Shown here piece after piece: positions 1 through 6,295 of a DNA stretch of 7,790 nt. The stretch is from Puniceicoccales bacterium. Lineage in GTDB: Bacteria > Verrucomicrobiota > Verrucomicrobiia > Opitutales > LL51. The position numbers and the translations under genes were made by a program. The first letter of the stretch is position 1. Each line of letters begins with the position of its first letter. The stretch lies in assembly GCA_031290315.1 (NCBI GenBank), contig JAITNS010000021.1:1-7790 (forward strand), written 5' to 3'. Below the pieces are notes generated by a model. That model worked only from the letters and a program-made list of their open reading frames with translations. It searched no databases and was not told the origin of the DNA.

Positions 1-1
1 G

Positions 2-640
2 CCACCGGTGCCCACTCCCGAAAGGCCGCAGTCCCAACCTCGTCGGGTGCCAGATTCATCATCAGTACCAGGAAAAAGTAGTGAAACGCCGCCGGTGTCC
101 AGTCCCAAAAGGCATCAGCCGGCGAAGAAAGAGGAAGATCTTGAAATACTTCCGATCTCGGGAGATACATCGGGTTATTATGGTGTTATGGCCTTTGTGA
201 AAATCTGCAACAATGACATTGAGGAAGGTGGAAAGGTTCGTATTAAAAAAGCTGATGTGGAAAATCTTTGGAAAGAAGAGGGGAGTGCTGGAGTTTTGAA
301 GGATTATCCTCGTAGGGAAGAAGGCGAATTGGAAGTGAAGGAGCCGCTAAAGACGATAAAAGTAACAGAAGCGATAGACAGTGGGAGTAAATGGGTACGT
401 TTCTATTGCAAAAAAAGTATCAAAAACGAAGGAGGCGGTGAGCGGATAAGGTTTTTGTTGTTATCTGAAGGTAAGTGTCTGCGTCTGTATCCGACGGACA
501 AAACAATCAAAGGAGATTATCAATGTCAAATGAAAAAAGGGGAAGACGGTGAATATTGTTTGAAGGTATCAAAGGCACTGTCAGTAAAAGAGATTATAAT
601 AGATAAAGATGCAGATAGTTATTTTAGGATAGAAAAATAA
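2..640 (+). CDS. 3' part of a Pro/Ser-linker protein with C-terminal module (5' end outside window)
   Basis: The frame is open from the left edge to a TAA at 638-640, so the true start lies upstream; the GTG at position 8 is only the first possible start inside the window. The first ~45 visible residues are rich in Pro, Ser and Arg and look like a flexible linker. A charged, compact module follows, beginning near GDTSGYYGVMAF (from about base 160) and ending in YFRIEK. By eye the module's start resembles the C-terminal module of the gene at 2227-4185, which has GDTSEW in the same place, and more loosely the segment after the Ser/Pro linker at the end of the frame at 5055-7790. The linker-plus-module layout therefore suggests the tail of another member of the same family. 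No catalytic Cys or His motif is visible here. A tRNA-Gln gene follows 54 bases downstream. The function is not recognised; family membership is inference. Confidence 0.75.
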   Translation, partial: PPVPTPERPQSQPRRVPDSSSVPGKSSETPPVSSPKRHQPAKKEEDLEILPISGDTSGYYGVMAFVKICNNDIEEGGKVRIKKADVENLWKEEGSAGVLKDYPRREEGELEVKEPLKTIKVTEAIDSGSKWVRFYCKKSIKNEGGGERIRFLLLSEGKCLRLYPTDKTIKGDYQCQMKKGEDGEYCLKVSKALSVKEIIIDKDADSYFRIEK

Positions 641-669
641 TATTGATTTTTCATGAAATAATAAAGAAT

Positions 670-695
670 GACTTTACTTGGGTGAAGTCTTCTTT
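670..695 (+). terminator. Possible weak terminator after the first gene
   Basis: Bases 670-676 can pair with 683-689 (seven pairs, one of them T-G) around a six-base loop, and a short T-rich run follows. The hairpin lies between the stop codon at 640 and tRNA-Gln. The equivalent hairpin at 4203-4238 in the duplicated copy is much stronger, which supports a conserved role, but this one is marginal. Confidence 0.4.
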
Positions 696-765
696 GCCTG
701 GTGGTGTAATGGTAGCACAACGGATTCTGACTCCGTTTGTCTAGGTTCGAATCCTAGCCGGGCAG
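695..765 (+). tRNA. tRNA-Gln, anticodon CTG
   Basis: A full cloverleaf can be drawn. The acceptor stem is 695-701 with 758-764, with one G-T pair. The D arm has GTGT/GCAC. The anticodon stem is ACGGA/TCCGT around loop TTCTGAC, with anticodon CTG at 727-729. The T arm is CTAGG/CCTAG around TTCGAAT. The discriminator base is G765. The genome reads GCCTTT after the acceptor stem, so the 3' CCA is not encoded and must be added after transcription. The tRNA at 1962-2037, by contrast, does encode CCA. A decayed copy of this gene, aligning without gaps, lies at 4236-4306. Confidence 0.95.
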
Positions 766-828
766 CCTTTTATTTTATTTCTCTTTTTTTCTTGCTATAT
801 TGTATTTTTTTTTACAATTATAGTCGCT

Positions 829-1875
829 ATGAAAAAATATTCATTATTAATCGTTCTTAATAGTTTATTAAGTTGTCATTTTGTTCATGCTAGCGAAAGA
901 TTGCTAGAAGAATCCTGGTTCGATCTAGAGGAAGCAGCAATGCCAGACCAAAATCAAACACAAGAAAGACTTGAAATGTCTCAAAAGTTGAAGGCTTTTA
1001 AGCGGGCTTTAGATATTTGCGTAATCTCTTTGCGAGCATGGATGGAGACAAGTGAATTTGAATCAGATTTAACAAGTGAGTGTGAAGAACATGTGCTCAA
1101 TTTTGTTGAGTGGATTAATGATCTTAAGGCAAGACTTAAAAATAATACAATTATAATAGAAGAAGGCGTATTTAATGAATTTATACAGGCGGCAACCGAA
1201 CTACTTCAAGTACTTGAGGCACTTGAAATGCAGGTTGAGTCTCGCGAGCTTTCAGAAACTATCTTTTCTAATGTAAAAGGTTCCCTTCAAATAGCAATAG
1301 CCTTGAGTTTTCAAGTTGTCGTAGATATTGGAGCGAATATATTATCGCGAGAAGTAAGTCTTGATCCAGAGGTAGATGTTCAAATTCAAAGTCAAGCGCC
1401 AAAGGGGCAAGGTTTTTCTGCAAAATTAGAAGCTCTCAGTAAAGCGTTAGTTTTTTGTAAAACTTCTTTAGAGATATGGTCTGCGGCGGGTGAATCCTCA
1501 TCGGAAGTAGTAGATAAATTTAAAGAGCATGTAAATGGAATTATTGGGAGGATTGATGGCCTTAATGCAGGACTGCAAAGTACTATTATCCCTGCGATAC
1601 AGCGTATAGAAGGGATAGGTGGTTCTATTGCTAATTATTTGGTAAAAAGAAATTGGTCTGATATGCTTAATGCCTTTATAGACGGAACGAGCCAATTGCT
1701 TCAGCTACTCAAGGCTCATAAGGAGGAGTTAAGTCAATTGGATTCAAAATCTTATGCGTATGCGAAATCTGCTCTTATAATAGCAATGCAAGTGGCATTG
1801 GGGTTACAGTTAGTGGATGTTGTGGCGGATGTATTTTGTCCGAATTGTGGTCCTAGTTGTTGTCTATTGCTCTAA
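829..1875 (+). CDS. Exported two-repeat helical protein ending in Cys-Leu-Leu-Leu
   Basis: The protein has 348 residues and no recognised family. Its N-terminus, MKKYSLLIVLNSLLSCHFVH, is a clear export signal: two lysines, a hydrophobic core and a plausible signal peptidase I site after Ala21. LLSC at 13-16 is a weaker alternative lipobox. The mature part is mostly amphipathic helix and consists of two diverged copies of one unit, about residues 53-166 and 199-330. KLKAFKRALDICVISLRAW (53-71) matches KLEALSKALVFCKTSLEIW (199-217) at K, L, A, A, L, C, S, L and W; EHV and LLQ motifs follow in both copies. The C-terminus has cysteines at 337, 340, 344 and 345 and ends CLLL, which has the form of a CaaX prenylation box. 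No clear Shine-Dalgarno sequence precedes the ATG. tRNA genes flank it on both sides. An effector or surface protein is possible but unproven. Confidence 0.85.
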   Translation: MKKYSLLIVLNSLLSCHFVHASERLLEESWFDLEEAAMPDQNQTQERLEMSQKLKAFKRALDICVISLRAWMETSEFESDLTSECEEHVLNFVEWINDLKARLKNNTIIIEEGVFNEFIQAATELLQVLEALEMQVESRELSETIFSNVKGSLQIAIALSFQVVVDIGANILSREVSLDPEVDVQIQSQAPKGQGFSAKLEALSKALVFCKTSLEIWSAAGESSSEVVDKFKEHVNGIIGRIDGLNAGLQSTIIPAIQRIEGIGGSIANYLVKRNWSDMLNAFIDGTSQLLQLLKAHKEELSQLDSKSYAYAKSALIIAMQVALGLQLVDVVADVFCPNCGPSCCLLL

Positions 1876-1961
1876 ATGGGAGAGTTTTTTTATGATGACT
1901 TTTAAATAATCGAAATATATATTGTCTTTTTGGCTAGTCTTTACAGATTTAGAAAAAGTAA

Positions 1962-2037
1962 GGGGGAGTAGCTCAGTGGATAGAGCAGCGGTCTTCTAAA
2001 CCGAAGGTCGAGGGTTCGAGTCTCTCTTCCCCCGCCA
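1962..2037 (+). tRNA. tRNA-Arg, anticodon TCT
   Basis: The acceptor stem is GGGGGAG (1962-1968) with TTCCCCC (2027-2033). The D arm is GCTC/GAGC. The anticodon loop CTTCTAA carries TCT at 1995-1997 and reads AGA. The T arm is GAGGG/CTCTC around TTCGAGT. G2034 is followed by an encoded CCA at 2035-2037. The outermost anticodon-stem pair (1988 with 2004) is a G-A mismatch; everything else pairs, so the gene looks functional. Confidence 0.95.
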
Positions 2038-2051
2038 AAAAATAACACTTT

Positions 2052-2092
2052 ATTCCTATTAAAATAAATAAAAAATAGGAATTTAATTTTTC
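2052..2092 (+). terminator. Possible AT-rich terminator behind tRNA-Arg
   Basis: ATTCCTATT at 2052-2060 is perfectly complementary to AATAGGAAT at 2074-2082, giving nine pairs with a 13-base A-rich loop. A T-rich run follows. It is well placed to end the tRNA-Arg transcript, but the stem is AT-rich and the loop is long, so it is a weak candidate. Confidence 0.4.
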
Positions 2093-2097
2093 CTAAA

Positions 2098-3510
2098 ATT
2101 TAACATTTTTAGTATTTTAGCCTGTATTTTTTTTGCTTTAGACGTTGTATTGCATTTGGGTAAAAGTAGAAATATTATAAATATTTTTAATTTTTATAAT
2201 ATTAGTGAAATTTTATAAAATATCATTTGACAAATAAAGCTTTTAGTAAGATCTTATCCGACGTGGATAAAATAATAAAATATTCAGTTGGAGTAATGAC
2301 ACCATTACTATTAAGTTCAATGATGCCGAATGCTGTAAATGCATCGGGGGCAAAAGCTGTTGCAGAACAAGATTCTGGGCCAGTGAAAAAGGCAGAGGCA
2401 GTATTAAATTCGTCAGAAGGGAAAGACGATTTAAAGATGCAGAACCCGAAGGAATGGCGACCTAACCCAGAGCATGTTGCATCGAGCAAAAAAGACCAAA
2501 TAGAAGAGTATATGAACAGGCATTGGCAAGGGGAAACTATAGGTGAACGACTCCTTCCAGTAGCTCAGTTAAAATATGGAGATAATGTTAGTGTTTTTAA
2601 TATTTCAGGACAGAACGCTTGGTGTGGTTGGCGTGCTATATGTGCGGGGGTAAAAGCCGATCAGCACGAAGGAGGGAAACTTACCCTTATTGATGATGTG
2701 GAGGTTCAACAATTGTTGAGTGATACAGCAAATACTGTATTAGAATTGTTTTATAAATATCAGATGCGGGGGACAGTTTTGGAGTCAATATTCAATAAAT
2801 TACAGAGCAGTATCTGTTCGGAAGTTTTTGATTATCCTTCAATGATTATAGGGTATCTTTTTGCGGAAGGGAGATTCGGCGAAGTAAAAGAATATACATA
2901 CGTTAATATTCTTTTAAACGAACTTAAAAGACAAGCGCAGGTGAAAGGCAAAAATATTCAAAATGAATATCTGGTAGAAGCATATACGAGAGATATAAAG
3001 AATGGTAACGTTCAGTTGGAGAAAGTTTTAGTACCATTTGTTCAGAAATGCTTGGCTTCTCAGGGTAAAAAATGCAATATCGAAATTACAACGTTTTGTC
3101 TCGCAGATGAGAAGGTTCGATTTCAGAACGATAGTCTTCAATGGTTTTATCCAGAAGATGAGAATACAAAGCCGATTAGAATGATTTATCTAGATTATGG
3201 AAAAGGAAATAATGGACATTATAATATAGTACTTGAGAATTGCATAACAGAGATTGAAAATCTTCTGGGGGAAAAAGGATTCCCTTCTCTGGATGGGGAT
3301 CATAAATGTATGTGTTGCACTTCTAGGCCAAACTACCAAGCGAATGGAGAAAAGTTATCGAGACCCTTAACGCCAGAAGAAAAAAATGAATTAGAATCAA
3401 CAAGAGCACAAATAGAAAAAAGTATAAGAGATTTAGATGGAAGGTTAGTTGCTGAATTCAGTGTTGATTCAGAAGAGCGGGCGAAATTGCAGAAGAAGTT
3501 AGTAGCTGAG
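2098..3510 (+). repeat. Segmental duplication, copy 1 (promoter, signal peptide, OTU-like domain)
   Basis: This stretch is directly repeated at 4939-6295. The match begins at ATTTAAC about 130 bases before the coding region and continues through the signal peptide and OTU-like domain into the start of the coiled coil. Identity varies: 2467-2610 and 5256-5399 differ at only 3 of 144 bases, while other parts are visibly more diverged. Paralogue C lacks about 17 codons between the signal peptide and the conserved domain. Confidence 0.9.
2150..2178 (+). promoter_or_regulatory. Candidate promoter of paralogue A
   Basis: TTGCAT (2150-2155) and TATTAT (2173-2178) are 17 bases apart, close to a sigma-70-type arrangement. 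The same arrangement recurs upstream of paralogue C (4989-5018), in a stretch clearly homologous between the two copies. AT-rich DNA yields such matches by chance, so this is only a candidate. Confidence 0.3.
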
Positions 3511-4185
3511 CAGATGTTAGTAAATGAGCAAGCGAGATTAGTGCAAGAGATGGCTATTATTCGAAATAATAAGCTAAGTGCGAGAGAGGAGCAAAAGGGC
3601 CATGAAGTCCCTACCAGCATTCCTAATCTCACTGTGAATGGACTTGATAAGCCTAGTGATGGATCGCAGTGTCATTTGCTTGAGATTGGGGATACATCTG
3701 AATGGGATATGCTTATAGTTTTTCAAAAACTCATGGGGAATCTAAATGAGCGTGAAAAAAATACGTTAGACTTGAATGCAATTGATGAACAGGGGGTTTT
3801 TGCATTTACGCCAGAAGATGGGGAAATATTTTGGGGGAAGGTATATGATGCTGCTCGCCGTTTTGAGAAAGTCAATTACTTCCGTGATATAGTTAGAAAT
3901 AGAAGCAAAGAAGAATGGATAGATGTTCAGCCAGAAAAGGTTTATAATGATTCGTTCCATGCACCATTGCTTAATGCAACGTTTGGATGGAGCCCTTCGA
4001 TTTTAACGTACAATGATGATCTAGGAATAGAAATAAAAAGTGGCAAGGAAAAATTGGCATTAGTTTGGGATTTAAAATACAAAGAGTATACTCATGTGTT
4101 ACTACCTAAGGAAATAAAAAAGATTTCGTTTAATGCTGAAAAAGGGAATACGTTCGGAGATTTTGATTTAGGGGATTTTGATTGA
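2227..4185 (+). CDS. Secreted OTU-like cysteine protease, paralogue A
   Basis: The protein has 652 residues from the TTG at 2227. The start is uncertain: the ATG used by paralogue C corresponds to ATA at 2215 here, and the in-frame GTG at 2263 would give a more compact signal peptide (DKIIKYSVGVM..., cleavage after NAVNA). About residues 95-350 resemble an OTU-type cysteine protease. C133 lies in AWCGWRAICAG, matching the family's D/G-x-C-x-x-R-A pattern, and H331 lies in NGHYNIVL, with N333 at the usual His+2 position. OTU enzymes cleave ubiquitin linkages in host cells; that role here is inferred. A conserved CMCC cluster follows (C361, C363, C364), then a charged coiled coil (about 380-455) and a C-terminal module from about 486 that starts GDTSEW and resembles the tail of the gene at 2-640. 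The extreme C-terminus repeats GDFD. A strong terminator lies just downstream. The family assignment comes from the motifs alone. Confidence 0.8.
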   Translation: MTNKAFSKILSDVDKIIKYSVGVMTPLLLSSMMPNAVNASGAKAVAEQDSGPVKKAEAVLNSSEGKDDLKMQNPKEWRPNPEHVASSKKDQIEEYMNRHWQGETIGERLLPVAQLKYGDNVSVFNISGQNAWCGWRAICAGVKADQHEGGKLTLIDDVEVQQLLSDTANTVLELFYKYQMRGTVLESIFNKLQSSICSEVFDYPSMIIGYLFAEGRFGEVKEYTYVNILLNELKRQAQVKGKNIQNEYLVEAYTRDIKNGNVQLEKVLVPFVQKCLASQGKKCNIEITTFCLADEKVRFQNDSLQWFYPEDENTKPIRMIYLDYGKGNNGHYNIVLENCITEIENLLGEKGFPSLDGDHKCMCCTSRPNYQANGEKLSRPLTPEEKNELESTRAQIEKSIRDLDGRLVAEFSVDSEERAKLQKKLVAEQMLVNEQARLVQEMAIIRNNKLSAREEQKGHEVPTSIPNLTVNGLDKPSDGSQCHLLEIGDTSEWDMLIVFQKLMGNLNEREKNTLDLNAIDEQGVFAFTPEDGEIFWGKVYDAARRFEKVNYFRDIVRNRSKEEWIDVQPEKVYNDSFHAPLLNATFGWSPSILTYNDDLGIEIKSGKEKLALVWDLKYKEYTHVLLPKEIKKISFNAEKGNTFGDFDLGDFD

Positions 4186-4202
4186 TATTTTCATGAAATG
4201 GT

Positions 4203-4238
4203 AAAAGAAAACTTCATCTCGATGAAGTTTTCTTTTTT
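4203..4238 (+). terminator. Strong rho-independent terminator after paralogue A
   Basis: Bases 4203-4217 and 4222-4236 form a perfect 15-pair stem around the tetraloop CTCG, and T-runs extend to 4238. It begins 17 bases after the stop codon of paralogue A. The symmetry, with an A-run on the left and a T-run on the right, means it could also work in the opposite direction. Confidence 0.85.
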
Positions 4239-4306
4239 CTAGTGGTGTAATAGCAGCGCAGAAAATTCTGATTCCGTTTGCCTGGAGTTGAGTTCCGGGT
4301 AAATAG
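4236..4306 (+). pseudogene. Decayed tRNA-Gln copy
   Basis: This aligns over its full length, without gaps, to the tRNA-Gln at 695-765; about 45 of 71 bases match by my count. The CTG anticodon triplet is still present. The acceptor stem (TTTCTAG against GTAAATA) and anticodon stem (GAAAA against TCCGT) no longer pair, and the conserved TTCGAAT T-loop has become GTTGAGT. The T stem itself still pairs. Its first base overlaps the preceding terminator. It cannot form a normal tRNA and is best read as a non-functional remnant of a duplication. Confidence 0.88.
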
Positions 4307-4502
4307 TTTTTTAATTTTTATTTATTTTTTGCTTGTTGTATTGTAAGGAAATTTACGTGAGTGCTTATATGGTAAAAGTTTACTTCAAGTCCCTATCGCA
4401 GAATATTAGAAAAAATTATGAATATTTATAAAATGTATAATAGTAATGGAATTTTAGTAATTAGCACTTGACGGATGGAGATTTTGGTAAGATGGTATAT
4501 GC
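4307..4502 (+). other. Intergenic region before paralogue B
   Basis: This AT-rich spacer holds no gene that I can see. Its left part matches the sequence behind tRNA-Gln at 766-804. Its right part (from about 4420, with ATTTATAAAATGTATAATAGTAATGG and TTGACGG cut by differences) matches the leader regions of A and C. It is a joint between two duplicated segments. The middle (about 4350-4410) has no partner elsewhere in the window. Confidence 0.6.
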
Positions 4503-4938
4503 ATGGATATGATAATAAAATATTCAATGGGGGTGGTAATTATTAAGTTCAATGATGCCGAATACTATAGTGGCGGCAGAGGAAAAAGAACGACAAGATT
4601 TAATTAGTTTTGCGCATGTGGCAGGAATAGCTGCTGACGATTGTCTAGGTTTCTTTTCGAGGGTAGGGCAATGCGCTTTAAGTAATGGCAAATTTCTCAT
4701 GGCAGCTGCGGCTCTTATGGGTCAGCAATTGAAAGGGCCAAAATTTTTGGGCTATCATTGGAGCAATCCCGAAATTATTTGGTAGCGTGTGAAATTAGTA
4801 GCTATGTTAAGAGAGTTATTGGAGATAATTTACATAATATTGAAGAATAATTGAAAAATTGTGAAATGTTTCGAAAATTCTCTCGGAGAGGGCAGTCTTG
4901 GATGAAATTTCTCTGTGGAGGTACGGTTCCCGAAGAAG
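4503..4938 (+). pseudogene. Paralogue B: broken, internally deleted family member
   Basis: It starts like A and C, with ATG-GAT at 4503 and MDMIIKYS, a signal-peptide start. Eight bases are missing in the hydrophobic core compared with A, which shifts the frame. After ATGCCGAAT (ending about 4563) it jumps straight into sequence matching 6316-6720 of paralogue C. The OTU-like domain, about 1.1 kb in C, is therefore absent. A 77-codon frame (4552-4785) retains QDLISF and LMAAAALMGQ, matching QDLTSF and LVAAAALMDQ in C, and then stops. Homology continues past that stop through further frameshifts and stops, to RRGQSWMKFLCGGTV (C has SREQAWIKFLCGETV). It ends where the upstream region of C begins. 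The 77-residue frame may be expressed by chance but looks like residue rather than a gene. Confidence 0.85.
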
Positions 4939-6295
4939 ATTTAACTCTTTATTATTTTAGCTTGTATCTTTTTGCTTTAGGCGTTGTATTGTATTTAGAT
5001 AAAAATAGAAAATATTATAAATATTTTTAATTTTTGTGATATTAATGGAATTTTATGAAATATCATTTGACAAATAAAACTTTTAGAAAGATCTTATTCA
5101 ACATGGATAAGATATCAAAATATTCAATTGGGGTGGCAATGCTATTATTATTAAGTTCAATAATACCGAATGCTGTAAATGCATCGGGGTCAAAAGCTGT
5201 TGCGGAACAGGATTTTGGGTCAATGGAAAAGAGAGCGAAGGAATGGCGACCTAAACCAGAGCATGTTGCATCGAGCAAAAAAGACCAAATAGAAGAGTAT
5301 ATGAACAGACATTGGCAAGGGGAAACTACAGGTGAACGACTCCTTCCAGTAGCTCAGTTAAAATATGGAGATAATGTTAGTGTTTTTAATATTTCAGGGC
5401 GGGACTCTTTGTGTGGTTGGCGTGCTATATGTGCAGGGGTAAAGGCCGATCAACAAAAAAAAGGGAAACTTACCCTTATTGATGATGTAGAGGTTCAACA
5501 ATTATTGAGTGGTACAGCAGATACTGTATTAGAATTGTTTTATAAATATCAGGCGTTGGGGGCAGCTTTGACGCCAATTTTCGATAAATTTCACAACAGT
5601 ATCTGTTCGGAAGTTTTTGAATATCCTCCAATGATTATGGGGTATCTTTTTGCGGAAAAGAGATTCGACGAAGTAAAAGAATATGCGTACGTTAACATTC
5701 TTTTAAACGAACTCAGATGGCAAGATAGGGAAAGATATGGAATAGTTAGGCAAAATGAATATCTGGTGAAAGCATATGCAAAAAATATAAGCAATGGTAA
5801 CGTTCAATTGGAGAAAGTTTTAGTACCATTTGTTCAGAAATACTTGGCTTCTCGGGGTGAAAAGTGCAATATCGAAATTACAACGTTTTGTCTCGCAGAT
5901 GGGAAGGTTCGATTTCAGAGCGATAGTCTTCAATGGTTTTATTCAGAAGATGAGAATGCAAAGCCGATTAGAATGATTTATCTAGATTATGGAAAAGGAA
6001 ATAATGGACATTATAATATAGTACTTGAGAATTGCATAACAGAGATTGAAAATCTTCTGGGGAAAAAAGGATTCTCTTCTCTGGATAGGGGTCATGAATG
6101 TATGTGTTGCATTTCTAGGCCAAACTACCAAGCGAATGGAGAAAAGTTATCGAGATTCTTAACGCTAAAAGAAAAAAGTGAATTACAATCAGTAAGAACG
6201 CAAATAGAAGAAAGTATAAAAGATTTAGGGGAAAAGTTAGTTAAATTTGGTGTTAATCCAGAAGAGGTGGAGAAATTGCGGGCGAAATTAGTACA
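4939..6295 (+). repeat. Segmental duplication, copy 2 (promoter, signal peptide, OTU-like domain)
   Basis: This is the partner of 2098-3510. The left edge coincides with the end of pseudogene B, marking a duplication junction near ATTTAAC (4939-4945). The right edge lies inside the coiled coil, after which C and A have unrelated or highly diverged C-terminal parts. Confidence 0.9.
4989..5018 (+). promoter_or_regulatory. Candidate promoter of paralogue C
   Basis: TTGTAT (4989-4994) and TATTAT (5013-5018) are separated by 18 bases. This is the counterpart of the element at 2150-2178 upstream of paralogue A, with the -10-like hexamer unchanged. Conservation may reflect recent duplication rather than function. 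Confidence 0.3.

Larger units (their letters stand above)
4186..4345 (+). repeat. Duplicated gene-end / hairpin / tRNA-Gln block, copy 2
   Basis: This stretch follows the same order as 641-804: a TTTTCATGAAAT tract just after the stop codon, a hairpin, a tRNA-Gln sequence, then a T-rich stretch ending in a cttg(c/t)..attgta motif. The tRNA part aligns without gaps at a constant offset of 3541 bases. The flanks are more diverged but recognisable. The block shows that a unit including the end of a family gene and its downstream tRNA was copied together. Confidence 0.75.

Noticed and set aside
678..860. A 60-codon forward frame spanning tRNA-Gln
   Set aside because: It overlaps the whole tRNA and runs into the start of the next gene in another frame; no homology or ribosome site supports it.
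867..876. Lipoprotein assignment for the 829-1875 protein through LLSC
   Set aside because: Leu at the -2 position is unusual and a good signal peptidase I site follows five residues later; mentioned only as an alternative.
2223..2489. Reverse-strand frame starting MLDATCSG, with a matching one at 5063-5278
   Set aside because: The conservation between the two simply follows from the duplicated forward-strand genes; each lies antisense to a signal peptide region.
4186..4502. Insertion sequence or phage as the cause of duplication
   Set aside because: No transposase, integrase, terminal inverted repeats or target-site duplication could be seen; unequal recombination between tandem copies explains the layout.
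4552..4785. 77-codon frame as an intact small gene
   Set aside because: Homology to paralogue C continues on both sides in other frames, so it is a fragment of a broken gene.
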